Shown: positions 6,027-13,019, counted from the stretch's first letter. The stretch is 19,433 bases of DNA from an uncultured Methylophilus sp. (GCA_936943315.1 CAKZJM010000012.1:1-19433); one strand, 5' to 3'. Program-made: numbers and translations. The notes: generated from the letters alone by a model not told the origin.

Positions 6027-7460
6027 ATGCCATTGAAAACACCCTCCCAACTGACCCTCCGATTCACTGTTTCTGCGTGCATGATTGCCCTGGCAGGCTG
6101 TTCGCAACCAGCCAAATTACCAGAAACCGCCGGTTTCGGACCCGATCCTGATTTATCCGCCAAAAACCCCACCTGGTTTCCGACCATTCATGTGGCTGAA
6201 GCCGTGGGCTGGCCAGAAGGTAAAAAACCGGCCTCTGCACCCGGCACCAATGTGGTTGCGTTCGCCAGCGACTTGCAACACCCGCGCTGGTTGTATGAGC
6301 TACCCAATGGCGACATTCTGGTGGCTGAAACCAATCACAATGAAAAAACGGATGGCTTTGACCTCAAAAGCTGGGTCGCCAGCTTGTTTATGAAAGATGG
6401 CGGGGCCAAGGCAGAAAGCATGAACCGCATTACGCTGCTGCGCGATAAAGATGGTGATGGAGTGGCCGAAGAACGGCATGTGTTCATCAAAAACCTGCAC
6501 TCCCCCTTTGGCATGGCCTTGGTAGGCAATACCTTTTATGTGGCCAACGCAGATTCGCTGGTCAAGTTCCCGTATGAAGAAGGCCAGACAGAAATCACAG
6601 TCGCACCCACCAAAGTGACCGACCTGCCCGCCGAACGCAATCACCACTGGACCAAGAATATTCTGCCCAAGCAGGACGGCAGCAAACTCTATGTCACTGT
6701 CGGCTCGAATAGCAATGTAGGCGAAAATGGCATGGAGATAGAAAAAGAACGGGCCGCCATCTGGGAGGTTGACCCGAATTCTGGCCAGCACAGCATTTAC
6801 GCTTCTGGCTTGCGCAACCCCAACGGAATGGCGTGGGAGCCGGACAGCGGCGCCTTGTGGGTGGTGGTGAACGAACGTGACGAATTGGGTAGCGACCTGG
6901 TGCCTGACTACATGACCTCGGTGACACAAGGCGCATTTTACGGCTGGCCCTACAGTTATTTTGGCCAGCATGTCGATGACCGTATCCAGCCGCAAAATCC
7001 CGAGCTCGTCGCCAAAGCCGTGAAGCCGGATTATGCCCTGGGGCCGCATACCGCCTCGCTGGGTCTCACACCGGCCAAAGGCAATCAGTTACCGGAGCAG
7101 TTTAAAAACGGCATGTTTGTCGGGCAGCACGGTTCGTGGAACCGTCGTCCTTACAGTGGCTATAAAGTGATTTTTGTACCGTTTGAACAAGGTAAACCTG
7201 CCGGACAACCGATTGATGTGCTGACCGAATTTTTAAACCGAGATGGCCAGGCGCAAGGCCGCCCAGTGGGCGTGCTGGTCGACAAAAAAGGCCATTTGCT
7301 GGTGGCAGATGACGTCGGCAATGTGATCTGGAATGTGAAAGGCAATGATAAAACGGCCCGTAATGGCGCCCGTGCAAATCCCTATGTGCGTGAATCCATG
7401 CGTGAACGCGAACGACTGAGTGAAGCCGAACAGGATGACCTTGCGGTCGCAGAAAACTAA
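6027..7460 (+). CDS. Sorbosone dehydrogenase-family (PQQ-type beta-propeller) lipoprotein
   Basis: A 477-residue exported protein. I chose the ATG at 6027, preceded by AGGAG 6 bases upstream; an in-frame ATG at 6000 overlaps the cfa stop codon but lacks a ribosome site. The signal ends in the lipobox LAGC with Cys25; Ser26 predicts outer-membrane sorting. The rest is a six-bladed propeller of the soluble glucose/sorbosone dehydrogenase type: HPRWLYELPNGDILVAE, GLRNPNGMAWEP, FYGWPYSYFGQH, MFVGQHGSWNRRPYSGYKV and GRPVGVLVDKKGHLLVADD. Relatives such as E. coli YliI bind PQQ and oxidise aldose sugars; the substrate here is not known. A complete pqqA in the same window suggests PQQ is made. Such enzymes pass electrons to cytochromes, so the 1479-2012 cytochrome is a possible partner (inference). 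It overlaps the topoisomerase gene by 26 bases. Confidence 0.85.
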   Translation: MPLKTPSQLTLRFTVSACMIALAGCSQPAKLPETAGFGPDPDLSAKNPTWFPTIHVAEAVGWPEGKKPASAPGTNVVAFASDLQHPRWLYELPNGDILVAETNHNEKTDGFDLKSWVASLFMKDGGAKAESMNRITLLRDKDGDGVAEERHVFIKNLHSPFGMALVGNTFYVANADSLVKFPYEEGQTEITVAPTKVTDLPAERNHHWTKNILPKQDGSKLYVTVGSNSNVGENGMEIEKERAAIWEVDPNSGQHSIYASGLRNPNGMAWEPDSGALWVVVNERDELGSDLVPDYMTSVTQGAFYGWPYSYFGQHVDDRIQPQNPELVAKAVKPDYALGPHTASLGLTPAKGNQLPEQFKNGMFVGQHGSWNRRPYSGYKVIFVPFEQGKPAGQPIDVLTEFLNRDGQAQGRPVGVLVDKKGHLLVADDVGNVIWNVKGNDKTARNGARANPYVRESMRERERLSEAEQDDLAVAEN

Positions 7461-8529
7461 ACCGCCCCCAGGCCGGCAGGTTGAGGGCACGCGCACTGCA
7501 AAACTGCACTATATACAAGATCATGCACCGGGCTTCACGCGGCAACGCTACAGAGGAAAATTCAAGTACCTCGACCACGAAGGCCAGTGCATTGTATGCG
7601 AGCAACATCTGGCGCGCATCCACGCGTTAAGAATACCGCCCGCCTGGCAGTCGGTATGGATTTGTGCCCACCCGCACGGCCATTTGCAGGCCACTGGCCG
7701 CGATGCCAAGGGTCGTAAGCAATACCTGTATCATGCGGAGTGGCGCAAGCAGCGTGAGGCTAGAAAATATGAACACATGGTGGCGTTTGGTTTGCAACTG
7801 CCCACCATCCGCCAGCAGGTTGCCCGGGATTTAAAAGCGACCGGGCTGGGTAAGCAAAAGGTACTGGCGATGATGATACGTTTGCTGGAAAACACGTTGA
7901 TCCGCATCGTCAATGACGAATACGCGAGGACCAACCAGTCATTTGGCCTGACCACCTTACGTAACCGCCACGTGGCCATTGAAGACAATGACGTGGAGTT
8001 TCATTTTCGCGGCAAAAGTGGAGTAGAGCATCGTGTACGGCTGCATGATCGGCGGTTGGCGCGCATGCTACGTCATCTGCGCGAATTACCGGGCCAGGCC
8101 CTGTTTCAGTATGTGGATGAACAAGGCGTTCGGCATGCCATTGGTTCGGCAGAGGTGAACGATTACTTGCGCCAGATCACCGGTGACGATTATACCGCCA
8201 AGGATTTTCGCACCTGGTTTGGCAGCCTGCACGTATTGCAGGCCTTGAGTGACTGCCCGCCCTTCTGCAATGAAGCAGAAGCCAAGAAACAGGTGGTGGT
8301 GGCCATCCGGCAGGCGGCGTCCAGGTTGGGAAACACACCCGCCATTTGCCGCCAGAGTTATGTGCATCCCTGGATTATTGAGCGTTATCTGGCAGGCGGC
8401 CTGCAGCCCACCCTCGCACAGGATGAAGAGGCTCAAAAAGAGGATAAGCAAGAAAAAAATACCGTAGATGAAAAGCACGGTTTAAGCATAGTCGAGCGTA
8501 ATATGCTGGATTTATTACAACATAGATAG
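7435..8529 (+). CDS. DNA topoisomerase IB (poxvirus-like, bacterial)
   Basis: A 364-residue type IB topoisomerase. Recognisable parts are the N-terminal domain with YRGKFKYLDHEGQ-like and IHALRIPPAWQSVWICAHP segments, the catalytic core helix LLENTLIRIVNDEYA followed by FGLTTLRNRHV, the FRGKSGVEHRVRL strand, the KDFRTWFGSL segment, and the active-site Tyr309 in RQSYVHPWI. These enzymes relax positive and negative supercoils by a 3'-phosphotyrosyl nick. The C-terminal tail of about 50 residues is rich in Glu, Lys and Asp. Start choice is uncertain: ATG at 7435 overlaps the upstream gene by 26 bases, and a GTG at 7420 is also open; neither has a strong ribosome site, which suggests translational coupling. 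Placement with cfa and the sorbosone-type enzyme points to stress-linked expression. Confidence 0.9.
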   Translation: MTLRSQKTKPPPGRQVEGTRTAKLHYIQDHAPGFTRQRYRGKFKYLDHEGQCIVCEQHLARIHALRIPPAWQSVWICAHPHGHLQATGRDAKGRKQYLYHAEWRKQREARKYEHMVAFGLQLPTIRQQVARDLKATGLGKQKVLAMMIRLLENTLIRIVNDEYARTNQSFGLTTLRNRHVAIEDNDVEFHFRGKSGVEHRVRLHDRRLARMLRHLRELPGQALFQYVDEQGVRHAIGSAEVNDYLRQITGDDYTAKDFRTWFGSLHVLQALSDCPPFCNEAEAKKQVVVAIRQAASRLGNTPAICRQSYVHPWIIERYLAGGLQPTLAQDEEAQKEDKQEKNTVDEKHGLSIVERNMLDLLQHR

Positions 8530-8611
8530 TCCCTGCGCACGACTGAATCACGGGAATACGAAAGAATCACAGTATCGGGTGATTATTCATTTTTAAAGAG
8601 ATGACACTGCC

Positions 8612-9268
8612 ATGAAAAACTTATTGTTAGTTTACGGCCACGCGCTGAGCCGATTGGCGTTGCGTGAACTGCTCAAAGCAGATGACAACTTGCGCCTGAC
8701 AAGTGAAGCGAACAGCGTGCGGGAAGCGATGACGCATCTGCGCAAACAGGCTTACGACTTAGTGATGCTGGACGTGTCAGCGCCCGAGAAAAATGGACTC
8801 GAATCTTTTTGCGACCTTAAGCAAGCAGCTTCAGACGTGCCAGTGTTGATCATTAATGGCAGTGAGCGCCCGGACCGCATGGCACACTTTATTCGTTTGG
8901 GCTGTGCCGCTTATCTTTCTTACACCACCAGCAGTGCGCGTGTGCTGGCTGCGATTCAGGCAGTCGCCAAAGGACACATGTTTCTCACACCCGATCAGCA
9001 GCAGATGATTTTTAATTGGCAGACGCTGCCGCATGAACGACTCTCGCTGCGCGAGTTACAGGTATTTTTTAAGTTGATTAAGGGCCAGGCGGTCAATGCC
9101 ATTGCCTTGGAATTGTCGATTGCACCAGGTTCGGTCAGTGTGTTCCGTTCAAAAATCCTCAAAAAAATGGATCTGGCCAACAATGCGGCCCTGATCCATT
9201 ATGCCTTGGCTCACCAGCTGATCCCCACCATGGGAACCGCCAGCAAACCGATCACGCTGCCCGCGTGA
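8612..9268 (+). CDS. NarL/FixJ-type response regulator with atypical receiver
   Basis: A 218-residue protein: receiver domain about 1-120 and LuxR/NarL-type helix-turn-helix about 140-205 (LSLRELQVFFKLIKGQAVNA, then IALELSIAPGSVSVFRSKIL). The phosphorylation site Asp54 is kept (LVMLDVSAPEKNG), but the acidic pair near the N-terminus is replaced (LLLVYGHALSR instead of an xDDH motif), the Thr/Ser switch position is Asn82, and the usual Lys at the end of strand 5 is Tyr104. Loss of the Mg2+-binding acids suggests that it may work without conventional phosphorylation. No histidine kinase gene is adjacent. The upstream 82 bases hold GAATCAC repeats (8545, 8564) and a converging GTGATTATTC. It is a candidate reader of the TCCTACA sites in this region (inference). 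Confidence 0.85.
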   Translation: MKNLLLVYGHALSRLALRELLKADDNLRLTSEANSVREAMTHLRKQAYDLVMLDVSAPEKNGLESFCDLKQAASDVPVLIINGSERPDRMAHFIRLGCAAYLSYTTSSARVLAAIQAVAKGHMFLTPDQQQMIFNWQTLPHERLSLRELQVFFKLIKGQAVNAIALELSIAPGSVSVFRSKILKKMDLANNAALIHYALAHQLIPTMGTASKPITLPA

Positions 9269-9279
9269 AAAAAATGACA

Positions 9280-9885
9280 TTACATTTTTTTGAGGGCGAA
9301 CTGGATTTGTTCAATCGTTTCCCACGAAATGAGCGAACCAATCAGGATGACCGCAAAACCTAGCCCAGCGGTACAGACGATGGCCATGCTCAAGGTCATA
9401 AGCGCACCGCGTTCACGAATGCCAAAAATATAGCGCACCCCCCGGTAAACCAGTAATACCGAAGCCAAGACGGCTCCCACATGCACCAGCACATTAAAAC
9501 TCAGGTTAGGCACAATGTAGAACAGCGACGTCAGCCACAGCGGTGTGGTGGCAAGTGCCATCATCAGCAGCGAGTCACGGTAGTTAGGCTTGATGTTGAC
9601 CATTTCGGCCAGGTTTTGCGTGATCCAGGCCATGGTGAGAACCACCACCAGTTGCAGTACCAGTAACTCGATACTGACGACCAGCAGGCGATTACCTGGC
9701 AAATTATCAAAGAACAGTTGCGGGTAACTGTTGTAGAGGCGCAGGTACATCATCACACAAGGCAAGAGCGAAAGCGGCAGCACATAAAACAGCAATAATT
9801 GCATTACTGAGGGTTTATCTGCGGTCAGCAATTTGGCATGCTGTGCTTTGGGGGAAACATAATAAAACAGGCGGATGGGGTTCAT
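9280..9885 (-). CDS. Yip1-family integral membrane protein
   Basis: A 201-residue protein with five predicted membrane helices (about 28-48, 67-90, 103-124, 128-147, 160-185). The N-terminal hydrophilic stretch, the P-x-W segment between helices (TTPLWLTSLFY) and the overall layout match bacterial Yip1/YIP1-domain proteins, whose molecular function is unknown. The ATG at 9885 follows AAAGGAG at 7-8 bases. It is divergent from the MscS-family channel gene, and each has a TCCTACA element in the shared 220-base region, which suggests joint control. It converges on the response regulator gene with only 11 bases between stop codons; an A/T-only hairpin at about 9271-9294 covers the junction. Confidence 0.78.
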   Translation of the reverse strand: MNPIRLFYYVSPKAQHAKLLTADKPSVMQLLLFYVLPLSLLPCVMMYLRLYNSYPQLFFDNLPGNRLLVVSIELLVLQLVVVLTMAWITQNLAEMVNIKPNYRDSLLMMALATTPLWLTSLFYIVPNLSFNVLVHVGAVLASVLLVYRGVRYIFGIRERGALMTLSMAIVCTAGLGFAVILIGSLISWETIEQIQFALKKM

Positions 9886-9923
9886 GTAGCGCTCCTTTAC
9901 AAATCAAAAAACGAACCAGATTC

Positions 9924-9980
9924 ATTATGCGGAGGCAAAAAAGAAAACCCCACAAGAGAAGCGCTGATTTACATGTAGGA
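9924..9980 (-). promoter_or_regulatory. TCCTACA-type promoter P4 (Yip1 gene)
   Basis: Minus-strand TCCTACA at 9980-9974 preceded by TT, then CATAAT at 9929-9924 followed by G, at the 51-base spacing. The hexamer is identical to that of P2. The heptamer is followed by TGTAAATCAGCGC, close to P3. Predicted transcription start about 32 bases before the ATG at 9885. Confidence 0.55.
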
Positions 9981-10035
9981 AATCACACTCCAACTTGTCC
10001 TATTTAGCCCGTCTCTGACAGCCAAATCATCCTAT

Positions 10036-10082
10036 TCCTACAGTCTCGCTCGTGCTCACTCCTTAAAATTTCATTTTATAAC
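10036..10082 (+). promoter_or_regulatory. TCCTACA-type promoter P5 (MscS gene), one helical turn shorter
   Basis: TCCTACA at 10036-10042 and the -10-like TATAAC at 10077-10082. The distance between first bases is 41, exactly 10 less than in P1-P4 and P6, which keeps the same face of the helix. The start of transcription would lie near 10089, giving a short leader before the ATG at 10106. Confidence 0.45.
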
Positions 10083-10105
10083 CCAGATTTAGCAAGGACA
10101 TTCTT

Positions 10106-11233
10106 ATGGAGCAGTGGCTACATGCACATCTCTGGCTTGGCATTCCTTTTTACGAATGGCTATATGCCGCCCTCATCTCTTCTCTGCTATACCTCGCTTT
10201 CTATCAGGGATGGAAATTTAGCATCAAAAAGTTATCCGTCATCGCCGAGCGAACCGCTACCCGACTGGATGATATTACGATAGAAGTATTGCAAAGCACT
10301 CAGCAACTCACATTGTTGCTGTTAGCGACACTCATCGGCCTGCACGTGTTGGAATTACCCGATAAATGGGCCGCACGCCTGGATCATATTCTCTTTATCA
10401 CCATCGGCATCCAGGTAGCTATCTGGTTGAACAAAGGGGTAGGCATTTGGACGCGTGAACATCTGTCCGCCATTGATGGCCCGGCCCCTGCCGCCAACCC
10501 GGTGATCACGACGGTGTTGTCCTGGATATTCCGTATGTTTATCTGGTCAATCGCGCTGTTAACCGTGCTCGACAATGTCGGCGTGAATATCACCGCATTT
10601 GTGGCAAGCCTGGGCGTGGGGGGCGTGGCGGTTGCATTAGCGGTACAAAACATCCTCAGTGACCTGTTTGCCTCGTTGGCGATCGGGCTCGACAAACCGT
10701 TTGAAGTAGGCGACTTTGTAGTATTTGGGGAGGTCGCCGGCGCCATTGAGCGTGTTGGCCTCAAAACCACACGTATCCGCAGCATCAGCGGTGAGCAGAT
10801 CATTTGCAGTAACACCGAACTGCTCAAAAATACCTTGCACAACTACAAGCGCATGGAGCAACGTCGGGTAGTGTTTAACTTTGGCATCAACTATGCCACG
10901 CCGCCAGATACCGTCGCGATGGTGCCGGGCATCGTACGACAAGCTGTGGAGATGTTTGATAACACGCGTTTTGATCGGGCACACTTCAAAGAATTTGGCA
11001 CCAGTGGATTAAACTTTGAGACGGTCTATTTCATTACCACCACTGATTACAATTTATATATGGAAGTGCAGCAAAATATTAACCTTTTCATCATGCGTGA
11101 ATTCCAAGCGCATGACATTTCTTTTGCCTTCCAGACCGTGACCCTCAACGTGCCTGATCTTAAAGAAAATATGGAAAACCTGTCGATTTCGGTGACGCCA
11201 GCCAAAGAGAAGCGCCAGGCCGCTAACCATTGA
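10106..11233 (+). CDS. MscS-family mechanosensitive ion channel
   Basis: A 375-residue inner-membrane protein with about five hydrophobic helices (near 14-34, 60-80, 94-112, 132-150, 155-178) and the MscS signature: the glycine/alanine-rich pore helix LGVGGVAVALAVQNILSDLF, then LDKPFEVGDFV leading into the beta domain and TTRIRSISGEQIICSNTELL. Such channels open under membrane tension and release solutes on hypo-osmotic shock. It has two more N-terminal helices than E. coli MscS (286 residues). The ATG has AAGGA 7 bases upstream. The upstream element P5 and the divergent Yip1 gene suggest coordinated envelope-stress control. No clear terminator was found before the next gene's promoter. Confidence 0.92.
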   Translation: MEQWLHAHLWLGIPFYEWLYAALISSLLYLAFYQGWKFSIKKLSVIAERTATRLDDITIEVLQSTQQLTLLLLATLIGLHVLELPDKWAARLDHILFITIGIQVAIWLNKGVGIWTREHLSAIDGPAPAANPVITTVLSWIFRMFIWSIALLTVLDNVGVNITAFVASLGVGGVAVALAVQNILSDLFASLAIGLDKPFEVGDFVVFGEVAGAIERVGLKTTRIRSISGEQIICSNTELLKNTLHNYKRMEQRRVVFNFGINYATPPDTVAMVPGIVRQAVEMFDNTRFDRAHFKEFGTSGLNFETVYFITTTDYNLYMEVQQNINLFIMREFQAHDISFAFQTVTLNVPDLKENMENLSISVTPAKEKRQAANH

Positions 11234-11281
11234 TAAGAGATCACTGGCCATGATGAAATTCCAATGAGCCTATAAAGTAAT

Positions 11282-11338
11282 TCCTACAAGAATTTGCGTA
11301 TTCATCCGATGCAGCCCCACTTGGGGCCTTGGCATACT
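11282..11338 (+). promoter_or_regulatory. TCCTACA-type promoter P6 (DUF2383 gene)
   Basis: TCCTACA at 11282-11288 and CATACT at 11333-11338 followed by G, 51 bases apart. A GCCCC-ACTT-GGGGC inverted repeat (11314-11327) lies between them, where a -35 element would be, and may be a second regulator site. Predicted leader of about 80 bases before the ATG at 11426. Confidence 0.5.
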
Positions 11339-11425
11339 GAAAGCTCTTAACCATCCTTAAGCGGACTCAGCATTTCAGTGTCTTAAGGGAGAGTTCTTAA
11401 TTATCCTGAATTTTGGAGACGTACC

Positions 11426-11890
11426 ATGGAAGATAATGACGATATTATTTCTACCTTGAATGACTTGATCGAAGTATCCAAAGACGGTGAAGAGGGCTTC
11501 CGTTCATCGGCAGAAAACGTGGATGATCCTGCACTCAAATCCTTTTTTATCCGTCGGTCACAAGAAGTCGCGGCCAGCGTGCAAGAGCTTCAGGATCTTG
11601 TACGCTCATTGGGCGGCGAACCCGCCTCCTCCACCAGCCTGAGCGGGGCATTGCACAGACGCTGGATTGATATTAAAACGGCCCTCACCAGTAACGACAC
11701 CTTGGCCGTATTAAATGAAACCGAGCGTGGCGAAGATGTGGCTTTAGCTGCCTACCGCAAAGCGGCCGAAAAAGACTTGCCGACGCATGTACGTTTTGTC
11801 GTGGTGAGACAACTGGAAGGCGCAAAACGCAATCACGATGAAGTGAAAAGATTACGCGATGCGGCGCGTGCAGAAGCCTCTGCCCATTAA
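11426..11890 (+). CDS. DUF2383 (PA2169-type) ferritin-like four-helix protein
   Basis: A 154-residue, highly charged, all-helical protein starting MEDNDDIISTLNDLIEVSKD. The opening (ISTLNDLIEVSKDGEEGF), the central ALHRRWIDIKTALTSND segment and the GEDVALAAYRKAAEKDLP stretch are typical of the DUF2383 family, which adopts a ferritin-like bundle and is often found among stress genes. Its biochemical function is unknown, and whether it binds metal cannot be decided here. No signal peptide, so cytosolic. The ATG has GGAG about 7 bases upstream, and a strong hairpin terminator follows at 11909-11955. Controlled by promoter P6. Confidence 0.85.
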   Translation: MEDNDDIISTLNDLIEVSKDGEEGFRSSAENVDDPALKSFFIRRSQEVAASVQELQDLVRSLGGEPASSTSLSGALHRRWIDIKTALTSNDTLAVLNETERGEDVALAAYRKAAEKDLPTHVRFVVVRQLEGAKRNHDEVKRLRDAARAEASAH

Positions 11891-11908
11891 GCCAGAAGCC
11901 TTCTTTTT

Positions 11909-11955
11909 AAAGACCATGAAGCCTCGTCTGTACAGACGGGGCTTTGTCTGGTCTT
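11909..11955 (+). terminator. Hairpin terminator after the DUF2383 gene
   Basis: A long stem: inner arms AAGCCTCGTCTG (11919-11930) and CAGACGGGGCTT (11933-11944) with one G-T pair, and outer arms AAGACCA and TGGTCTT. The T run is weak but a short TTTGTCT follows the inner stem. Confidence 0.65.
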
Positions 11956-12017
11956 AACACCTATAAAAACAATGATTGACGCCTGCCATGTGCGCAGGCA
12001 AATGCCAGGAGAGCCAT

Positions 12018-12260
12018 GTGAGTCAAACAGAAAAATGGAACCAGCTCACCACGGAATGGGCCGAGTCCCTCAAAAAAGCAAAAGTCCGGCAAGCCATTAT
12101 CGATGACAAAATGCACTCATTTCTCAGAGGCAATGGTTGTCTGCCAACAGAAGAAGAGTTAAAAATGGTGGAGCAGTTGTGGGAAAAACATGTGCAAGCC
12201 CGCAATAGAACCAACGAGTTTATCCAAAGCGTGCTTGAAAGTTATATTCCGACGGATTAG
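12018..12260 (+). CDS. Small helical protein of unknown function
   Basis: An 80-residue protein, (M)SQTEKWNQLTTEWAESLKK and onward, predicted helical, charged, with no signal or membrane segment. I do not recognise a family. The start is a GTG at 12018 with AGGAG 6 bases upstream; an ATG two bases earlier (12016) overlaps it but is followed directly by TGA, so the two start codons compete for the same ribosome site (ATGTGAGTC). This arrangement could lower translation. The gene sits after the terminator of the DUF2383 gene, so it needs its own promoter or readthrough; none was identified. It converges on the DUF2171 gene with a hairpin between. Confidence 0.6.
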   Translation: MSQTEKWNQLTTEWAESLKKAKVRQAIIDDKMHSFLRGNGCLPTEEELKMVEQLWEKHVQARNRTNEFIQSVLESYIPTD

Positions 12261-12287
12261 TGCTTTTGAGCAAACTCAATTCTATAA

Positions 12288-12317
12288 AACAGCCTGATCA
12301 CTCTCGATGAGGCTGTT
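12288..12317 (-). terminator. Hairpin between convergent genes
   Basis: AACAGCCT and AGGCTGTT make an 8-bp stem around a 14-base loop. On the minus strand it is followed by TTATAG, so it can serve as a weak terminator for the DUF2171 gene ending at 12323. Confidence 0.5.
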
Positions 12318-12322
12318 CTGGC

Positions 12323-12556
12323 TCAAGGCGGTATCTCTGTCCAATCGTGAGTAATCTGTTCCAGGGTCCGGTTGGTTTTCACGATGCCACCCTCGGTGGA
12401 AACCACCCAACTGACCGGAATGAAGTGATGTGTTCCCGAGTCATCTTTTTTGAGTTTAATCATGTCATCACTGACCAAATGATCTACCACGGCCACATGC
12501 TCGGCCTGAGCAGTCGTCACTGGCATATCGGATTTAATATCTGCGGCATCAATCAT
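12323..12556 (-). CDS. DUF2171 family protein
   Basis: A 77-residue protein starting MIDAADIKSDMPV. The layout (an Ile-x3-Met-x-Val opening, HVAVVDHL, MIKLKKDD, then HHFIPVSWV) matches DUF2171, a small PRC-barrel-like family of unknown function that often occurs near stress genes. The ATG at 12556 follows AGGAGG at 6 bases; two upstream in-frame ATGs (12571 and others) overlap that site and are less likely. No signal peptide. A TCCTACA copy (12649-12643 on the minus strand) lies 87 bases upstream, but the -10 hexamer seen in P1-P4 and P6 is not evident. Confidence 0.78.
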   Translation of the reverse strand: MIDAADIKSDMPVTTAQAEHVAVVDHLVSDDMIKLKKDDSGTHHFIPVSWVVSTEGGIVKTNRTLEQITHDWTEIPP

Positions 12557-12642
12557 TCCAATCCTCCTCAAACTTTATCTCATGAGCGCCTACTTTGCCG
12601 CGCGCACCTCTATTCAGCCTAGCCCCATCTCACTGAATTGTG

Positions 12643-12649
12643 TGTAGGA
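12643..12649 (-). promoter_or_regulatory. TCCTACA element without a matching -10
   Basis: Minus-strand TCCTACA preceded by AT and followed by CACAATTCAG, which agrees with the AATCAG extension of P3 and P4. No YAKAMT hexamer occurs at 51 or 41 bases. It sits between the divergent DUF2171 and 12797-13000 genes and could act on either. Confidence 0.4.
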
Positions 12650-12796
12650 ATCTGGAGATGCCGACTTTAGGGCTTGCTTCAAAGTTGTTGCCTAAGCCGC
12701 ATCTAGATTGTCTGACAAACAAGTCAGTCTTTGGCTGACGGTCAAGCGATTGAAGGATCTCTTATGATGAGGTGAAGATGATTGAAAGGAAGACAC

Positions 12797-13000
12797 ATGG
12801 CCATTTTTCACGTAAGCGTTTGGCAGGATGAGCCAAATGAAGGCGCGCCGGTGTGGCAAGCCGAGGTGTTGGCAGATGATATAGAAGATGGTTACAGGAT
12901 AGGCAAGACACGCTTTGGCGTGGAAAACCCAGCGCTGAACCTGGAGGATTACACCATGATAGCGACCGGTGACAGCGTGGAAAAATCTATCAGTGTTTAA
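12797..13000 (+). CDS. Small protein of unknown function
   Basis: A 67-residue acidic protein starting MAIFHVSVWQDEPNEG, with no signal or membrane segment. The start at 12797 follows GGAAG at 4-5 bases; a TTG further up (12782) is not supported. I do not recognise a family. The length and the mix of short strands (IFHVSVW, WQAEVLAD) suggest a small alpha-beta fold. It is followed after 19 bases by the Gsp26-like gene, and both are probably one transcript. Upstream, TGTCTGACAA at 12709-12718 also occurs in front of the cfa operon. Confidence 0.62.
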   Translation: MAIFHVSVWQDEPNEGAPVWQAEVLADDIEDGYRIGKTRFGVENPALNLEDYTMIATGDSVEKSISV

Positions 13001-13019
13001 TCAATAAAATGGAGTAATG

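Noticed and set aside
6300..7049. 249-codon minus-strand open frame inside the sorbosone dehydrogenase-like gene
   Set aside because: It is antisense to a well-supported gene, with composition typical of a shadow frame and no recognisable domain or ribosome site.
8545..8588. GAATCAC direct repeats and a converging GTGATTATTC before the response regulator
   Set aside because: Arms are imperfect and short; could be a weak terminator of the topoisomerase gene or an operator, and nothing decides between them.
9271..9294. A/T-only inverted repeat between the response regulator and Yip1 genes
   Set aside because: Stem is almost entirely A-T and overlaps the coding end of the Yip1 gene; too weak to call a terminator.
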